Below are positions 21,948 to 35,302 of a DNA stretch of 64,000 bases, in pieces. Origin of the DNA: Arachnopeziza araneosa (lineage: Eukaryota > Ascomycota > Leotiomycetes > Helotiales > Arachnopezizaceae); contig QYAI01000105.1 of NCBI GenBank assembly GCA_003988855.1, positions 1 through 64,000 on the forward strand. Reading direction: 5' to 3'. Made by a program: the position numbers and the translations under genes. The number at the start of each line of letters is the position of its first letter. Position 1 is the stretch's first letter. The notes below the pieces were generated by a model, which was not told the origin of the DNA, made no database searches, and worked only from the letters and a program-made list of their open reading frames with translations.

Positions 21948-23544
21948 ATGGCTTCTTACGCTTTTGGTGCCCTTATCGAAGTCGAATCTTCACCCAACAA
22001 CCAAGAACCTCAAAGCATTCCAATCGCTCCTCAAAAAGCTCTGCCAAGAACTTACCATTCCGTCCCCGAACCATTAGAACTTGACAATATCGAGTGGAAT
22101 GTGAAAGTAACCAGCGCTCCTGGACCTTCTGGTACCTCTGATAATGCCACACCATCTGGGTACCAGACCCCAATCGTGCTCGATGACCTGGAAATGAGTA
22201 GGTCACCAAGTCCACATCAAGAACATGAAGGTGTCGAAATGATGCAAAGTTTCTCGAGTCCGCCTCAGAACAGATACAGAGTTTTGTCGATTTGCCTGGT
22301 CATTTTCGCGTTTGGAATCAGCGATTCAGCTTCTGGTGTCCTTCTTCCTAGCATTGAGAAGTAATTAGCAAAGCATTCCTATTTGTTTTCTATGCTGATA
22401 TCCAATAAGATTCTACGGAGTTGGTTACGCAATAGTGTCTCTAATATTCGTTACTAATGCTGCCGGATGGATCTTTGCAGCTTTCTTCGTTGATGCCCTC
22501 AGACTACGACTGGGAAGGGCTAGAACTCTTATGCTCGGACAAGCATTGATGGCTTGTGGCTACTTACCAATCGTTTCAACAGCCCCCTTTTCTGCTATAG
22601 TGGCAAGTTACTTCTTGTTAGGTTTAGGAATGGCCATCAATCTAGCCATGGGCAACACTTTTATTGTGAATTTGAACAACAGTACGAAATTACTTGGAAT
22701 CATGCATGGAGCATACGGCATTGGAGGAGTATTAGGTCCAATCATGGCGACTGCTATGGTTGAATTGGGTGGCCTTCTATGGAGTCGATACTACCTTCTT
22801 CCTCTAGGAATAACCGTTTTCAATCTCGCATTCGCAGGATGGTCATTCTGGAACTTTGAATCCGAGGCAGGCGCTTCAATTTTCACGTCTCTCGAGCTCA
22901 CTGCATCTCAAGCTCAGCATGATTCGCTTGAAACCCGTCAATCGCGTTTCAGAGAACAGGTCTCGAATATGAGAAAGGCATTCAAGTCTAAGACAGTCAT
23001 CCTAGGCGCTCTCTTCATCTTTGCTTATCAGGGAGCTGAAGTGTCAATTAGCGGGTGGGTTATTTCCTTCCTCATCGCTAACCGTCATGGCAACCCTTCC
23101 CACGTCGGATATGTCACAGCTGGATTCTGGGGTGGCATTACTCTTGGACGCTTTCTACTATCTCACCCGGCACACAAGATCGGAGAGAAAATATTCGTTT
23201 ATGTCATGGTTCTAGGAGCGGCTGTATTTGAATTGCTGGTCTGGCAAGTTCCTAACATTATTGGCGAGGCAGTTGCATTGGCCATTGTGGGCTTGCTTTT
23301 GGGTCCGGTTTATCCTTGTGCAACGGTCATATTTTCGAGATTGATTAGCCGAAAAGAGCAAATCAGTTCAATGTCCGTCATTTCTGCTTTCGGAAGCTCT
23401 GGAGGTGCCATCGCGCCGTTTACTACTGGTATATTAGCTCAAGCTGCTGGAACATTTGTGTTGCATCCGATCGCCATTGGCTTATTTGCTGTTATGCTCG
23501 GGTGTTGGTATTGGCTCCCAAATCCGAGAAAGAGGACCGAATAG
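21948..23544 (+). CDS. MFS transporter, Bsc6/FHS-like
   Basis: Exons 21948-22360 and 22410-23544 (515 residues). A hydrophilic N-terminal tail of about 110 residues, rich in Ser and Pro, precedes twelve predicted helices. Helix 1 reads VLSICLVIFAFGISDSASGV and splices into FYGVGYAIVSLIFVTNAAGW. Useful landmarks are LRLRLGRARTLMLGQALMACGY (the MFS motif A region), HGAYGIGGVLGPIMATAM and GPVYPCATVIFSRL. The pattern matches fungal relatives of yeast Bsc6 (bypass of stop codon 6) and of the fucose/glucose (FHS) subfamily. The substrate is unknown. The intron has donor GTAATT and a CAATAAG acceptor. Confidence 0.87.
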
Positions 23545-24165
23545 GTGCTCTTGATTGTTAAATGGATATTTATATTCTTGGCTTCAATGCTTACGGTGCT
23601 AAGGGGTCTGATCTGTGGGTTGCGAACTTTGGAATATGGTAGAAGGACTTCGTGAGGGCTTAAGACGTTGAAAAGAGTATTTTAGCGTTAGGAAATGATT
23701 GCACGCTCTTCTATTACTTAAGTACATTTGATATGAGTGATGAAGGATAATAGGGCAATAAGGCTAGTTTATTACCTTTTAATGTGTATATCGAGCGAGT
23801 TCAAAGAAGTCACATCTTAGTAATCATATTATAAGAAAGTGTTGTTAGGTTGCCTACGTTGCTTATTATCTTAAATTAGAGTGAACAACGGGAAGAAGGA
23901 CTAAAGGAAGCTTCATTGCCCGTCACACAGTATAGCCGCAGTTGAAGGATGGGTTAACGGCAGGGTCCGAGAGCGGGCGAGCTGAACCCCGAAATGTTAA
24001 ACTTCCCCGGACTGCACTTGCCGAGGTTGGACCAAAGCCTTTGCCAACCGAGCCGGTCACAAGCTGGAGCGATCTACATACATTTCCAACACCGAACAAC
24101 CTTCCTGTAGAGTACAGACTTTCTTACTACTCTCAAACAGTCATATCTCCATAGAATACTGCAAT
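23545..24165. other. Intergenic
   Basis: About 620 bp between two genes in the same direction; A/T-rich on the left, with the acyl-CoA dehydrogenase promoter on the right. No coding or RNA gene recognised. Confidence 0.5.
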
Positions 24166-25582
24166 ATGGCCTCAATTGCACGAGCACTGCGGCCAATAAC
24201 CCGAGCTGCAGCAGCGGCTAAACCCTCTGTCAGAGCTGTAAGACCTAGAGTATATCAACAGTACGAGCTTCCAAACTTCTTGTCAATGGCTTTGCTAATG
24301 AGCATGGTAGTGTTCGATTATTGTCTGCCACAGCTCGTCGACGGGACGAAGCTGTCGATATCACTTCCGTACCTCCGACGCCCATTACACACATGTCGGA
24401 AATTGAAGCTGCAATGGCAGACTCAGTCTCCAAATTCGCAAACGATGTTATAGCACCCAAAGTCCGCGACATGGACGAGGCAGAAGCCATGGATCCAACA
24501 GTTGTAGAACAGCTGTTTGAGCAAGGGCTGATGGGAGTTGAGATTCCAGACGAATACGGTGGCGCAGGGATGAACTTCACAGCTGCTATTGTTGGCATTG
24601 AGGAGCTTGCAAGAGTAGACCCTAGCGTCAGTGTGATGGTGGATGTTCACAATACGCTGGTCAACACAGCTGTTTTAAAATATGCCAGCGTTGAGTTAAA
24701 GCAAAAGTGGTTACCAAGGCTGGCTACGAACACAGTCGGCTCTTTCTGTTTATCTGAGCCAGTCTCAGGGTCAGATGCCTTTGCTCTAGCTACGAAGGCT
24801 ACCAAGACAGAATCCGGGTACAAGATATCTGGCAGCAAAATGTGGATTACTAATTCCATGGAGGCTGGGTTCTTTATTGTTTTCGCCAACTTAGACCCTA
24901 GCAAAGGTTACAAGGGCATTACAGCATTCATTATGGATAAAGACATGAAAGGCTTCTCGATAGCTAAGAAAGAGAAGAAGCTGGGCATTAGGGCTAGTAG
25001 CACGTGTGTGTTAAACTTCGATGATGTTGAAATTCCTAGAGAAAACCTCCTTGGCAAGGAAGGAGAGGGGTACAAGTACGCTATTGCTTTATTAAACGAA
25101 GGCCGAATTGGAATTGCGGCACAGATGACTGGACTTGCTCTTGGTGCTTTCGAAAACGCTGTGAAGTAAGTGGCCGTTTATCAAACTCGGTGAAATTCCT
25201 CGCTAATATATGTAGATATGTATGGAATGACCGAAAGCAATTTGGGCAATATGTCGGTGATTTCCAAAGCATGCAACATCAAATTGCCCAGGCCTATACC
25301 GAGATTTCAGCTGCCAGGGCTCTGGTCCTTAACGCAGCGAGAAAGAAGGAAGCCGGAGAGAATTTCGTCCAGGATGCTGCGATGGCGAAACTGTACGCAT
25401 CCCAGGTTGCGCAAAGGGTTAGTGGGCAAGCGATTGAGTGGATGGGCGGTATGGGTTTTGTTAGGGAAGGAATTGCTGAGAAGATGTGGAGAGATAGCAA
25501 GATTGGGGCGATCTATGAGGGGACCAGCAATATTCAGTTGACGACGATCGCTAAGCTGCTGAAGCAGCAGTATACGAGTTGA
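24166..25582 (+). CDS. Mitochondrial acyl-CoA dehydrogenase, short/branched-chain type
   Basis: Exons 24166-24260, 24311-25165 and 25216-25582 (438 residues). An Arg/Ala-rich presequence (MASIARALRPITRAAAAAKP) indicates the mitochondrial matrix. The ACAD domains follow in order: the N-terminal helical domain, FAD/substrate beta domain with GSFCLSEPVSGSDAFAL and KMWITNSMEAGFF, and the C-terminal helical domain with QFGQYVGDFQSMQHQIAQ, MGGMGFVREG and IYEGTSNIQ. Glu418 in the last motif aligns with the catalytic base of MCAD/SCAD. Closest class is ACADSB-like, which oxidises 2-methyl-branched short acyl-CoA in isoleucine catabolism; exact chain preference is inferred. The first splice (donor GTACGA) is the only frame-preserving choice I found. 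Confidence 0.92.
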
Positions 25583-26493
25583 TAGAGGAGGTTGAAATGC
25601 GAATGTAATAGAAAAGAAGTCCTGCGCGTGGGATAAGAAAGTCCTGTGACTTTTGTGGCGTGAGGAAGAGAAGTTGCCACGGAACCGCAATGGGTCAGAT
25701 GATATGAGAGAGGGCACTGTAGGGTGTTTGGATTGTGCTCGCACCATGAAGCCACAGATGTGGTCTGAAGCGTGAATCTCAGCGGGTCAGATATATCCTC
25801 CATACTCTTGTTGTTGACAACGGCCCTAAAACCACCCCTCTATGGGTCTTGGCAGCGAGTGGGACCCCAAGGCCCCAGCGCTTCCGAGAGCTAGTCTGTG
25901 CGCTGGGCCGGTTGCTGCAAAACACCGCTGAGGAACGTTGAAATCAAAGCTGCACTGCCATACGCCCGCCTATCTTGTCTGTGGAATCACGGCCGCTCAA
26001 CAACCATTGGATTCCACAGCCCAAAACAAGAGCACTGCCCAACTCAGCTCCAGCTCACATCCCAAGGCGAAGTTTTGGATGGATCCTTCAGCCAAGGCAC
26101 AATTTGTCAACATTCTATGAGCTTCCGCCACTCCCACCAGACAATACGAAATCGGCAGCGCATCCTCCCTCCAAAATTGCCGGTCCGTGTGGCTGAGCCT
26201 TCGATTCTTGAACTGCCTGCTATCCTCTCACGTGTGTTGCTCACACCTAGAATCACCCGGAACCAGGTAAATCCCGCCAGTTCGACAGGAGCATACCCCT
26301 CATGAGCTTCACATAATATTTGTGTGTTGATCGCATGCTCGCAGAAGAAAGTCCTGGCCGCCAAAGTCCTGGAATCGTCAACACGACCCCACTTCCCCAG
26401 CGCCCCCCAAACTCAAAACGAGCTCCCAAACTTCTCCCCTCCATTTCTTAGATTCTTCCCAGGGCCGGCGAACCCACGCCAAATACATCCATC
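25583..26493. other. PKC1 upstream region
   Basis: About 910 bp between the acyl-CoA dehydrogenase stop and PKC1 start. The part just before the start is C-rich (26380-26450), typical of fungal core promoters and leaders. No independent gene recognised. Confidence 0.5.
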
Positions 26494-29400
26494 ATGAATA
26501 ACGATGACGATGCTCTCACTTCGGTGTACAAGAAGATCGAGCGTGAGCGGGCTCTGCTCAATGCTGCCAACCAGATGCGGCAACAGACTCAGAATGAGCA
26601 GGTCCGATCTAGAATAGATACGCAGATGCGCGAGGGACGCAGGAATATCCAGTACTTGGAGGAGCGCATGCAGGAGCTTCAGATGCGGAAGATGGGCCAA
26701 GGGATGGACAACATGAATCTAGGTCCTGGCGGTGCAGGTCCTGGCAGACCGCAGAGTTCTGGGCTTCGCAACGATAGAGATGGCCCGCCTACGCCACCGC
26801 CGAAAGACTCAAGGGGTTATATGGATGCCGGATCTGGAGGTGGTTATGGGACACAAGAATACAGTCAAATCGGAGGCCATGGCGATATGATGCCCCCTCG
26901 ACATCCCTTTGCCCCTCCTGGGCCGGGTCAGGGCATACCCCGATCTCGTCCAAACTACACCAAACTGGGTGAGTTGTCTGGAAGGTTTGTATTTATGCAC
27001 GCTACTGACACTGAATAGATCTCATCAAATACGACACTCCATACCTCGGTCCACGAATTCAGCTGATGTTATCGCAGCTCGAATTTAAGCTCAATGTGGA
27101 GAAACAGTACCTTAAGGGTATCGAGAAGATGGTTCAACTTTACGCTATGGAAGGGGATCGTAAAAGTCGCGCAGATGCCGCTGGCCGCAGAATAGAGAGC
27201 ACACAGAAGATCCAGATTTTAAAACAAGCGCTCAAGAGATATGAGGACCTTCATATTGACATGGAAAGTACTGCAGATGCACCAGATGGTAAGATCATAT
27301 TTCATTTACTGGATAACTCGGAGACTAATAGTCTTGCCTAGATGACAGCATAAACACCCCAAATATGCGGAAACCATTGACTGGACAACTATCTATTAGG
27401 ATACAGGCAGTGAAAGACGTAGATCACGCAACCACTAGTCGATTCACTCGTGGTCCCGAAACATTTATAGCAGTCAAGGTGGAAGACAATGTGGTAGCTC
27501 GCACCAAAGCGTCACGCAATGACAGATGGGAAGCCGAATATCACAGCCTCAACGTGGATAAAGCCAACGAGATTGAACTTACTGTTTATGATAAGCCTAG
27601 TGATCACCCACTGCCTATTGGGTTACTCTGGGTTCGAATATCTGATATAGTCGAGGAAATGAGGAGGAAGAGAATCGAGGCCGAAATCAACAGTTCAGGA
27701 TGGGTATCTGCAGATCGAATGGCAAATGGCAGCATGCCAGGTCAGGCACCAGCGCAATTTCCAATGAGTCCACAGCAGCCACAATTTGGGCCTCCTCCTG
27801 GAAGCCAAGGTGCTCAACTTGGTTCAAACAACGCAGCTATGGGAGGCCCAGTGGTTGCAGCTCAGCCTATTGATGCATGGTTTGCTCTGGAGCCAGCGGG
27901 CGCAGTCCATCTAACAATAGGATTTACAAAACAAACCAAAGTTGGGAAACAATTTGATAATGGACTCGGCCGTAAAGGCGCTATTCGTCAACGCAAGGAG
28001 GAGGTACATGAGATGTATGGACACAAATTTGTGTCTCAACAGTTTTATAACATCATGCGTTGTGCGCTCTGTGGAGATTTCCTCAAGTATGCCGGTGGCA
28101 TGCAGTGCGAGGATTGTAAATACACTTGCCACACAAAGTGCTACACTAGTGTGGTGACCAAGTGTATAAGCAAGTCGAATGCAGAAACCGACCCCGACGA
28201 AGAGAAAATCAATCATCGTATTCCGCATCGCTTCGAGAAGTTTTCAAATATGAGCGCTAATTGGTGTTGCCACTGCGGTTATATTTTACCATTCGGAAAG
28301 AAAAACTGCCGAAAATGTTCTGGTAAGCCATTCTTCTCCATTTATGATGAGTTTAACTAATATCATTCAGAATGTGGTCTCACGTGTCATGCAGCATGCG
28401 TACATCTTGTTCCAGATTTCTGTGGCATGTCTATGGCTGTTGCCAACGTAATTCTTGATGGCATCCGGAACCAAAAACGGAGACAGACTAGCCAGACGCC
28501 TATGAGTGGACGGACACTACGGCCACAATCTAACAAGCCAGGCTCGATATCGGAACAGGCGTCCTACACTGAATCTCGCACATCTTTTGGCCAGTCTGAC
28601 GTCTCCCGACCTCCTCGGTCTCAATCATATGGAGCAACTTCCCCGACGTCGTCAGAAGCGACAGAGGCTGCTAAGATGATGTATACACAGGGGCAGGCAT
28701 CTCCAACTCGACCAGCTGGCCCTGATCGAACTTCTTCGTCCTCGGCGGCGGCGGCGGCGGCGGCTGCGATGGCAGGACCTCGAAGTCCATCGCAAAGAGA
28801 TCCATATCAAAGATCGTCCACCGATTACAATGCAGGACGAGGTAACGGACCTGCTTCAAGTTACAACACCCGACTTGACACATACCCTGAAGATAATCCT
28901 TACGGTGCACCTCCCAAACCTCAAGCTCCATCACAGCCAAGTTATAACCCTGCAGCTTATGCACAAGTCTCCGGATATCCAACACAACCTCTTTCACAAA
29001 CCCAGCTCCAGCAACCACAGCTCTCTCCTACAAACCCAATGTATGGTGCCCAAACGCAAACGCAAACACAAGCACAAGCACCTGCCCCAATACCTGAACC
29101 CCAACCCCAACCATCGTCGTCTGCAGTAGTTCCACGAAAGGTAGCCCCTCCAGCAAATGAGCCTGGGACTGGCCGCCGTATCGGTCTTGATCATTTCAAC
29201 TTCTTGGCCGTGCTTGGAAAGGGTAACTTTGGTAAAGTTATGCTTGCCGAAACCAAGCAAACCAAGCAATTGTATGCTATCAAGGTCTTGAAAAAAGAAT
29301 TCATCATCGAGAACGACGAAGTTGAAAGTATTCGTTCGGAGAAAAGAGTGCTCTTGATTGCAAACAAGGAGCGTCATCCATTCTTAATTAATCTACATGC

Positions 29401-30322
29401 TTGTTTCCAAACAGAGACAAGAGTGTACTTTGTTATGGAGTATATTAGTGGTGGAGATTTGATGCTTCACATTCAGCGTGGGCAGTTTGGGACGAAGAGG
29501 GCACAGTAAGTTATAGAAGTATATTTCTTCAAAGCACTTGCTAACAAAACTAGATTTTATGCCGCAGAAGTGTGCTTGGCTCTGAAATATTTCCACGAGA
29601 ATGGCGTCATATACCGTGATTTAAAGCTGGACAACATTATGTTGACCTTAGATGGCCATATCAAAGTCGCCGATTATGGTCTCTGCAAAGAAGATATGTG
29701 GTATGGGTCAACAACAAGCACTTTCTGTGGTACTCCTGAATTTATGGCTCCTGAGGTAAATAGTTTCTCACTAAATCAACAATAGTATCTGCTGACTTGA
29801 TAGATCTTATTGGACAAGAAGTATGGTCGAGCTGTGGATTGGTGGGCGTTTGGTGTGCTTATCTATCAAATGCTTCTTCAGCAATCCCCTTTCCGTGGAG
29901 AAGATGAAGACGAAATTTATGACGCTATCCTTGCTGATGAACCCTTATACCCGATTCACATGCCTCGCGACTCCGTTTCGATACTTCAAAAGCTTCTCAC
30001 TCGGGAGCCTGACCAACGTCTGGGAAGCGGACCAACCGATGCTCAAGAGATTATGAGCCAGCCGTTCTTTAGAAATATTAATTGGGACGATATTTATCAC
30101 AAGAGAGTCCACCCACCGTTCCAACCTTCAATCAAGGATCCTACAGATACAAGCAATTTCGATTCCGAATTTACAAGCGTCACGCCCGTTTTGACACCTG
30201 TGCAATCAGGTATGTATTATCCCCTTTCCGACAAGAACAATTAACTAATCGTTTCCACAGTATTATCACAGGCTATGCAAGAAGAATTTCGTGGGTTCTC
30301 TTATTCAGCAGATTTCGTTTGA
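26494..30322 (+). CDS. PKC1: Protein kinase C of the cell-wall integrity pathway
   Basis: Seven exons: 26494-26968, 27019-27288, 27342-28322, 28371-29505, 29554-29755, 29804-30209 and 30261-30322 (1176 residues). Domains in order: two HR1 Rho-binding repeats (about 1-70 and 160-245), C2 (about 260-385), tandem C1 zinc fingers (HKFVSQQFYNIMRCALCGDF... and HRFEKFSNMSANWCCHCGYI...), a disordered Pro/Gln/Ser-rich linker, the kinase domain from about 850, and the AGC C-terminal tail. Kinase motifs are GKGNFGKV, AIKVLKKE, YRDLKLDN, DYG in place of DFG as in yeast Pkc1, and TSTFCGTPEFMAPE. The tail has a TSVTPVLTP turn motif and FRGFSYSADFV hydrophobic motif. In yeast it is activated by Rho1 and Pkh kinases and drives the Bck1-Mkk-Slt2 cascade. 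Confidence 0.96.
28744..28764 (+). repeat. (GGC)7 trinucleotide repeat inside PKC1
   Basis: Seven perfect GGC units encode most of a polyalanine tract in the disordered linker between the C1 fingers and the kinase domain. The tract is followed by GCTGCGATGGC, which continues the Ala run. Length variation here would add or remove alanines without changing frame. Confidence 0.9.
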
Positions 30323-30850
30323 GTTGCCAAAAGTGGAAGTTATGGAATCACGAAACTCAATGAGTCACGGCCATGCCCGAGATGAAACGACAAGGGTAAC
30401 GACCACGGTAGGGAAGAGAAGATTCGGAGGGCTCAAAAGCACACCTAAGCATGGGAATGGAACTTGAAAGATATAACACTGCAATGAGCAAAAGTCATGC
30501 TTCGTTCACATTCACTTCTTTAGACGGATGGCATCTGGGAAGGGGGAGAAGGATGGGTGGATGTCTGTCTGTACTTCGTATTAGCAAGCCAGTCCAGTCG
30601 CCGGCCTTCTTATAATAGATCACTTTGATTTCTGAAATACATGAACATCGATACGGATGATCTCGTTAAGAAAAAGTAGGATTTCATGTCGAGTTTTGAA
30701 ACTCTTAGGTAGCTATTCGCTTTCATAATACCCTGATTTCTCAAAGCAAGCAGGTGACCGCTCATGTTCTCACCACAATCATCAATAAGTATCAGATCAT
30801 CATTTACTAGTTAGACTTTTCCTCAACTCCACCCACACATAGCAACGCAT
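30323..30850. other. Intergenic between convergent PKC1 and prolyl-tRNA synthetase
   Basis: About 530 bp of 3' flanking sequence for both genes. No frame or RNA gene recognised. Confidence 0.5.
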
Positions 30851-32583
30851 CTAATAACTACGGCCAAACATACACCATGCCTCAGCTAGAGCACCGCACT
30901 CTGGATTCAAGCATTTGGTCTCTCCCTTCACCAATCCCTTTGGCTGCTCGAAAGGAATGCACAAACTCTTCATGCCCATGGAAGGAGCTTTCATCTCACC
31001 CTCGACGGCTTCCTCCTGCTTTCCTGTCGTGAGATCCTTGATCTTATCCTCGCATTTCTCAGTCAAACAGCTAGGAATCAGGACCACGTTTTTAGCGTCG
31101 AGAGCCGGGATCACTTCCTCCCATTTGGTGATCTCGATGCGGTGTGAGCGGAATGAGGCTTCAGCTTTTTTATACAAGTCGGACTGGATCTTTTCGAGGA
31201 GAGCAGGAATTTCTGTGCTAATGTCGACAATCGCGATAGTGCCTTTCTCACCAGTGTCACGGCGCGCGAAGGAGACTACGGATTTGGCAGCATCTTTGGG
31301 GCCATACTCGAGACGAAGGGGCACGCCTTTGAGCTCCCAGTCATTGAATTTCCAGGCTGGAGTGTAGCCGTCGCGAATGTCGTAGTCGGCGCGTATATCG
31401 GCTTTCTTGAGTGTCTCCTTTAGTTCTTGGAGTTGGTCGTAGTGCTTGGTCTTATCTTCAGGAGTGGTGGATTTTGTGATACCAACGGGAATGATGATCG
31501 TCTGGAGTTTTGAGATGCGAGGAGGAAGGACGAGTCCCTTGTCGTCGCCGTGAATCATGACCATAACGCCTATAACGCGAGTTGAGAGACCCCACGAATT
31601 TTGCCAGACATGAATATGCTCTCCTTTTTTACCGTCCTTTGGAGCTGGATCTTCGACAGTGATGTCAAACATCTTACTAAAATTCTGGCCCAAACAATGA
31701 GATGTAGCACCTTGAATGCCACGACCATTAGATGGGATATAACCCTCAACGGTAGTGGTATAGTACCCTCCTGCGAACTTCTCTTTCTCAGTCTTGCGTC
31801 CCCGAACGACAGGGACAGCAAGCAATTGTTCGTAGACTCCAGCATAGAGTTCTAGAATCTGTAAGACCTCTTCACCAGCTAGCGCTTCAGTTAAATGAGC
31901 GGTATGCCCTTCCTGCCACAGGAACTCGCGTGCTCGTAGGAAAGGAGTTGTCTGCTTCGCCTCCCATCTAACTACACTGTTCCATTGGTTAAGACGGAGA
32001 GGAAGATCTCGGTGAGATCGAATCCATTTTGAGTAGTAAGGATACATCACAGCTTCAGAAGTGGGACGAACAGCTACTGGAACTTCGAGGTCCTTGTCTC
32101 CACTATATGGGGTCAGAATTGAGTTATGTACTTGTATGGCACTTACGCCTTGGTGACCCAAGCCAGTTCCGGAGCAAAGCCCTCGACATGGTCCTTTTCC
32201 TTCTCCAAAGACTTTGATGATAAGAACATAGGGAAACTTGCTTCCTCTACGTCCAATACCTCAATGCGCTCCTGAAACCATTTGCGAATGGTGTTCCAGA
32301 TATACATTGAGGAAGGGCGCAGAATGAAGAAGCCAGAGATCTCATTATAATACTCAATCATCTCTGCCTTAAGAACGACTTCCTGATACCACGCTGGGAA
32401 ATTGTCTGTTTTCGAGACCGTCATGCCGATTATATCGTCTTGCTTCTTCCCCCCCACCACTGCGACAGTTTGTTGTTTGGCCGCCTTCGCGGCTTTCTCT
32501 GCGGCCATCTTTGCTTGCTTTTCGGCTTTCTTAAGAGCACTCTTAGAAGGCTCTGCCTGAGTTGTTACTTGCTGGTCCGCCAT
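30851..32583 (-). CDS. Cytosolic prolyl-tRNA synthetase (class IIa)
   Basis: Exons 32583-32147 and 32102-30851 (562 residues). A Lys/Ala-rich N-terminal helix (ALKKAEKQAKMAAEKAAKAA) may bind RNA or partners. The core carries FPAWYQEVVLKAEMIEYY, motif 2 with PTSEAVMYPYYSKWIRSH and RWEAKQTTPFLRAREFLWQE, then the anticodon-binding domain and the eukaryote-type zinc-associated C-terminal domain ending CMFGRSY. It charges tRNA-Pro using ATP. The N-terminal editing (YbaK-like) domain found in some fungal and yeast enzymes (about 690 residues) is absent here, so the form is the shorter one. The 44-nt intron (GTAAGT..ATAG) rejoins WVTKAGDKDLEVPVAVRPTS. It lies divergent to CCT1 with 582 bp between starts. 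Confidence 0.93.
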
Positions 32584-33165
32584 GACTGTAAATTGGGCTT
32601 TGAAATGTGGAGGAAAGGGGATCTCTTGTAAGAAGGGCGGGGGTTTGTTGACTCAGTTTATGACTCGCGGGTTTCCCCTCCATTGTGGCTGGTGCGCTAA
32701 GCGAACATCGTCAGCCTCGTCCAAGGGACTGGACTCCATATATGCAGGCAGATAGCGGTTGGAAAGGAGTTGTAGCATACTTAAGAGATTCAAAAGCAAA
32801 TGACTCACATAGATTGACCGTAAGGGCAAAACCACATTTGCTCCAATGCAAGTCTAGCTATGCCTGCTGGCTGACCTAATATAAATCAATGCCTCAGCGT
32901 TCCACCTGCATAGAAACTTAAGTAAGTCTATATTGCTCTAGAGGTGTAATCGAGATGGTCGATTTCCTCTGACGGCTTGCCTCCCAGAGGAAGGACAGAT
33001 AAAGTTGTTCAAGGTGTTGACTTGAAAGCTAAATCTGACGCAAGGCTGACAGTAAATGCTGGAGCTTCGCTAGCGTGCCATCGCGTCGCCTTCCATGATT
33101 TCTTTGCGACAACCAAAAATCTTTGGAGAGCTTAGTGACCAGCAACACCACAACCACTTTTCAGT
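32584..33165. other. Divergent promoter between prolyl-tRNA synthetase and CCT1
   Basis: 582 bp separating two oppositely directed housekeeping genes; no coding or RNA gene seen. Confidence 0.5.
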
Positions 33166-35020
33166 ATGGGATCCCTCTTTGAACAGCCTAGAAATGCCGG
33201 AACTTTGTGTACGTCCTCCTGTTCGCCATAAGATCATCGAAACTAACATCGTACAGTTCTTGGCGGTCAGAAAATCAGTGGTTCAGATATTAGAGACCAA
33301 AATGGTATGACTTTTGATGCTTAAAGATAAATACACGCTTATTCTCTGAATAGTCCTGGCAACTCAAGCAATTGCAAATGTTGTCAAGAGCTCCTTTGGT
33401 CCCAGCGGGTTGGACAAAATGATGGTGGACGACATAGGAGTGAGCTTGAACGAATTCTAGGCAGGCCGTTCACTAGCTAAACTTGAGTAGGATGTTACTG
33501 TTACAAATGATGGAGCAACAATCCTAAGTTTGTTAGATGTTGAACATCCCGCAGGCAAAATTCTAGTGGATTTGGCACAACAACAAGACAAGGAAGTGGG
33601 TGATGGAACAACTTCGGTAGTGATAATTGCTGCAGAGCTTCTTCGGAGAGCAAACGAGTTGATGAAGAACCGGATACATCCTACAACAATCATCACTGGA
33701 TACCGTTTAGCACTTCGCGAAGCTATCAAGTATATGCACGAAAATATCAGCATCAAAGTTGATAATCTCGGTAGAGAATCACTGATTAACATTGCGAAAA
33801 CCTCGATGTCGAGCAAAATCATTGGTTCGGACTCAGACTTCTTTGCGAATATGATCGTGGATGCTATGCAGGCGGTCAAGTCCACGAATAATCGTCAAGA
33901 AGTCAAATATCCAGTGAAGGCAGTGAATATCCTAAAGGCACACGGCAAAGGAGCACTAGAATCAATCCTCGTCAAGGGATATGCTTTGAATTGCACAGTC
34001 GCTTCACAAGCAATGAAGACCCGAGTCACTGATGCCAAGATTGCCGTTCTCGATATGAATCTGCAGAAGGAAAGAATGAAGCTTGGGGTCCATATAACCA
34101 TTGACGATCCACAACAGCTAGAACAAATCAGACAACGTGAATCTGGGATGGTCATGGAACGTGTCGAGATGATTTTAAAGGCTGGTGCAAATGTTGTCTT
34201 CACGACAAAGGGTATCGACGACTTGGTCTTGAAGCTTTTTATTGAAAGGGGAGCAATGGCCGTTAGGCGTTGCAAGAAAGAAGATCTCCGAAGAATTGCC
34301 AAAGCTACAGGTGCTACTCTGATCAGCTCGCTCTCAGATTTGAACGGAGATGAGAGGTTCGAGGCTTCGTCTCTAGGTCACGCCGAAGAAGTGGTTCAGG
34401 AACGAATCTCAGATGATGAATGTATATTGGTCAAAGGCACGAAAGTCCATACCTCAGCATCCATCATTCTTCGTGGACCTAACGACTACCAACTCGACGA
34501 AATGGAGAGGTCTGTCCATGACTCTCTGTGTGCCGTCAAGCGAACACTTGAGAGTGGTTCAATTGTCCCAGGAGGTGGAGCAGTTGAGACCGCATTACAC
34601 ATCTACTTGGAAGAATTCGCTGGCACTGTTGGCTCCAGAGAGCAACTTGCCATTGGTGAATTCGCTCAGGCACTCTTAGTCATCCCAAAAACCCTGGCCG
34701 TAAACGCCGCTAAGGACTCTTCTGAGCTTGTGGCACAACTTCGCTCTCGCCATGCTTTGTCACAGCGCATCCAGGAAGGTGATGCTAATGAGGACGAGAA
34801 GACTGTGGCAAAGAAGAAGAACTACAAGAACTATGGTTTGGATCTGACAAAGGGCAAGGTCGTGGATGAGATCAAAGCTGGTGTCTTGGAGCCAAGCATG
34901 AGCAAGATTCGACAGTTGAAGAGCGCGGTCGAAGCTTGCATTTCAATCATGAGAATAGACACGCTGATCAAACTGGACCCGGAGCAGAGAGGTGAGCAGG
35001 ATGACGGACATGGACACTGA
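33166..35020 (+). CDS. CCT1: TRiC/CCT chaperonin subunit alpha
   Basis: Exons 33166-33208, 33257-33304, 33354-33439 and 33491-35020 (568 residues). The three small first exons join to FLGGQKISGSDIRDQN, VLATQAIANVVKSSFGPSGL and DKMMVDDIG, the group II chaperonin start. Further signatures are DVTVTNDGATIL, the ATPase motif GDGTTSVVI, and the SIVPGGGAVETALHIYLEE block near the C-terminus. The sequence matches the alpha subunit (Cct1/Tcp1), which with seven paralogues builds the cytosolic ring that folds actin and tubulin. The tail ends EQDDGHGH rather than the Gly-Met repeats of bacterial GroEL. The gene is compressed at the 5' end by three introns of 48-51 nt. Confidence 0.96.
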
Positions 35021-35302
35021 AGGGTGGAATATATTATGGAGTAAATGATGCTTGTAATACCATAAGAGCCGATATAGAGCGTTAGCGTGGATGAATCCAT
35101 ACTGTACTGGAGCTTGTTGATTAGATTAGTATCAGATGAAAAATTCCATATTTCACAAAACACAAAACAATATAAGTTCTTTGCAATGCATTTGACGATC
35201 TTTTGTACAACGGCATCAGCCTCGTCTTCTACAAGCCGCTCCTCACCCATCTATTCCTTCCCTACAAATGAAAAGACCACTTCCCACCCCGATCTCATTA
35301 GT

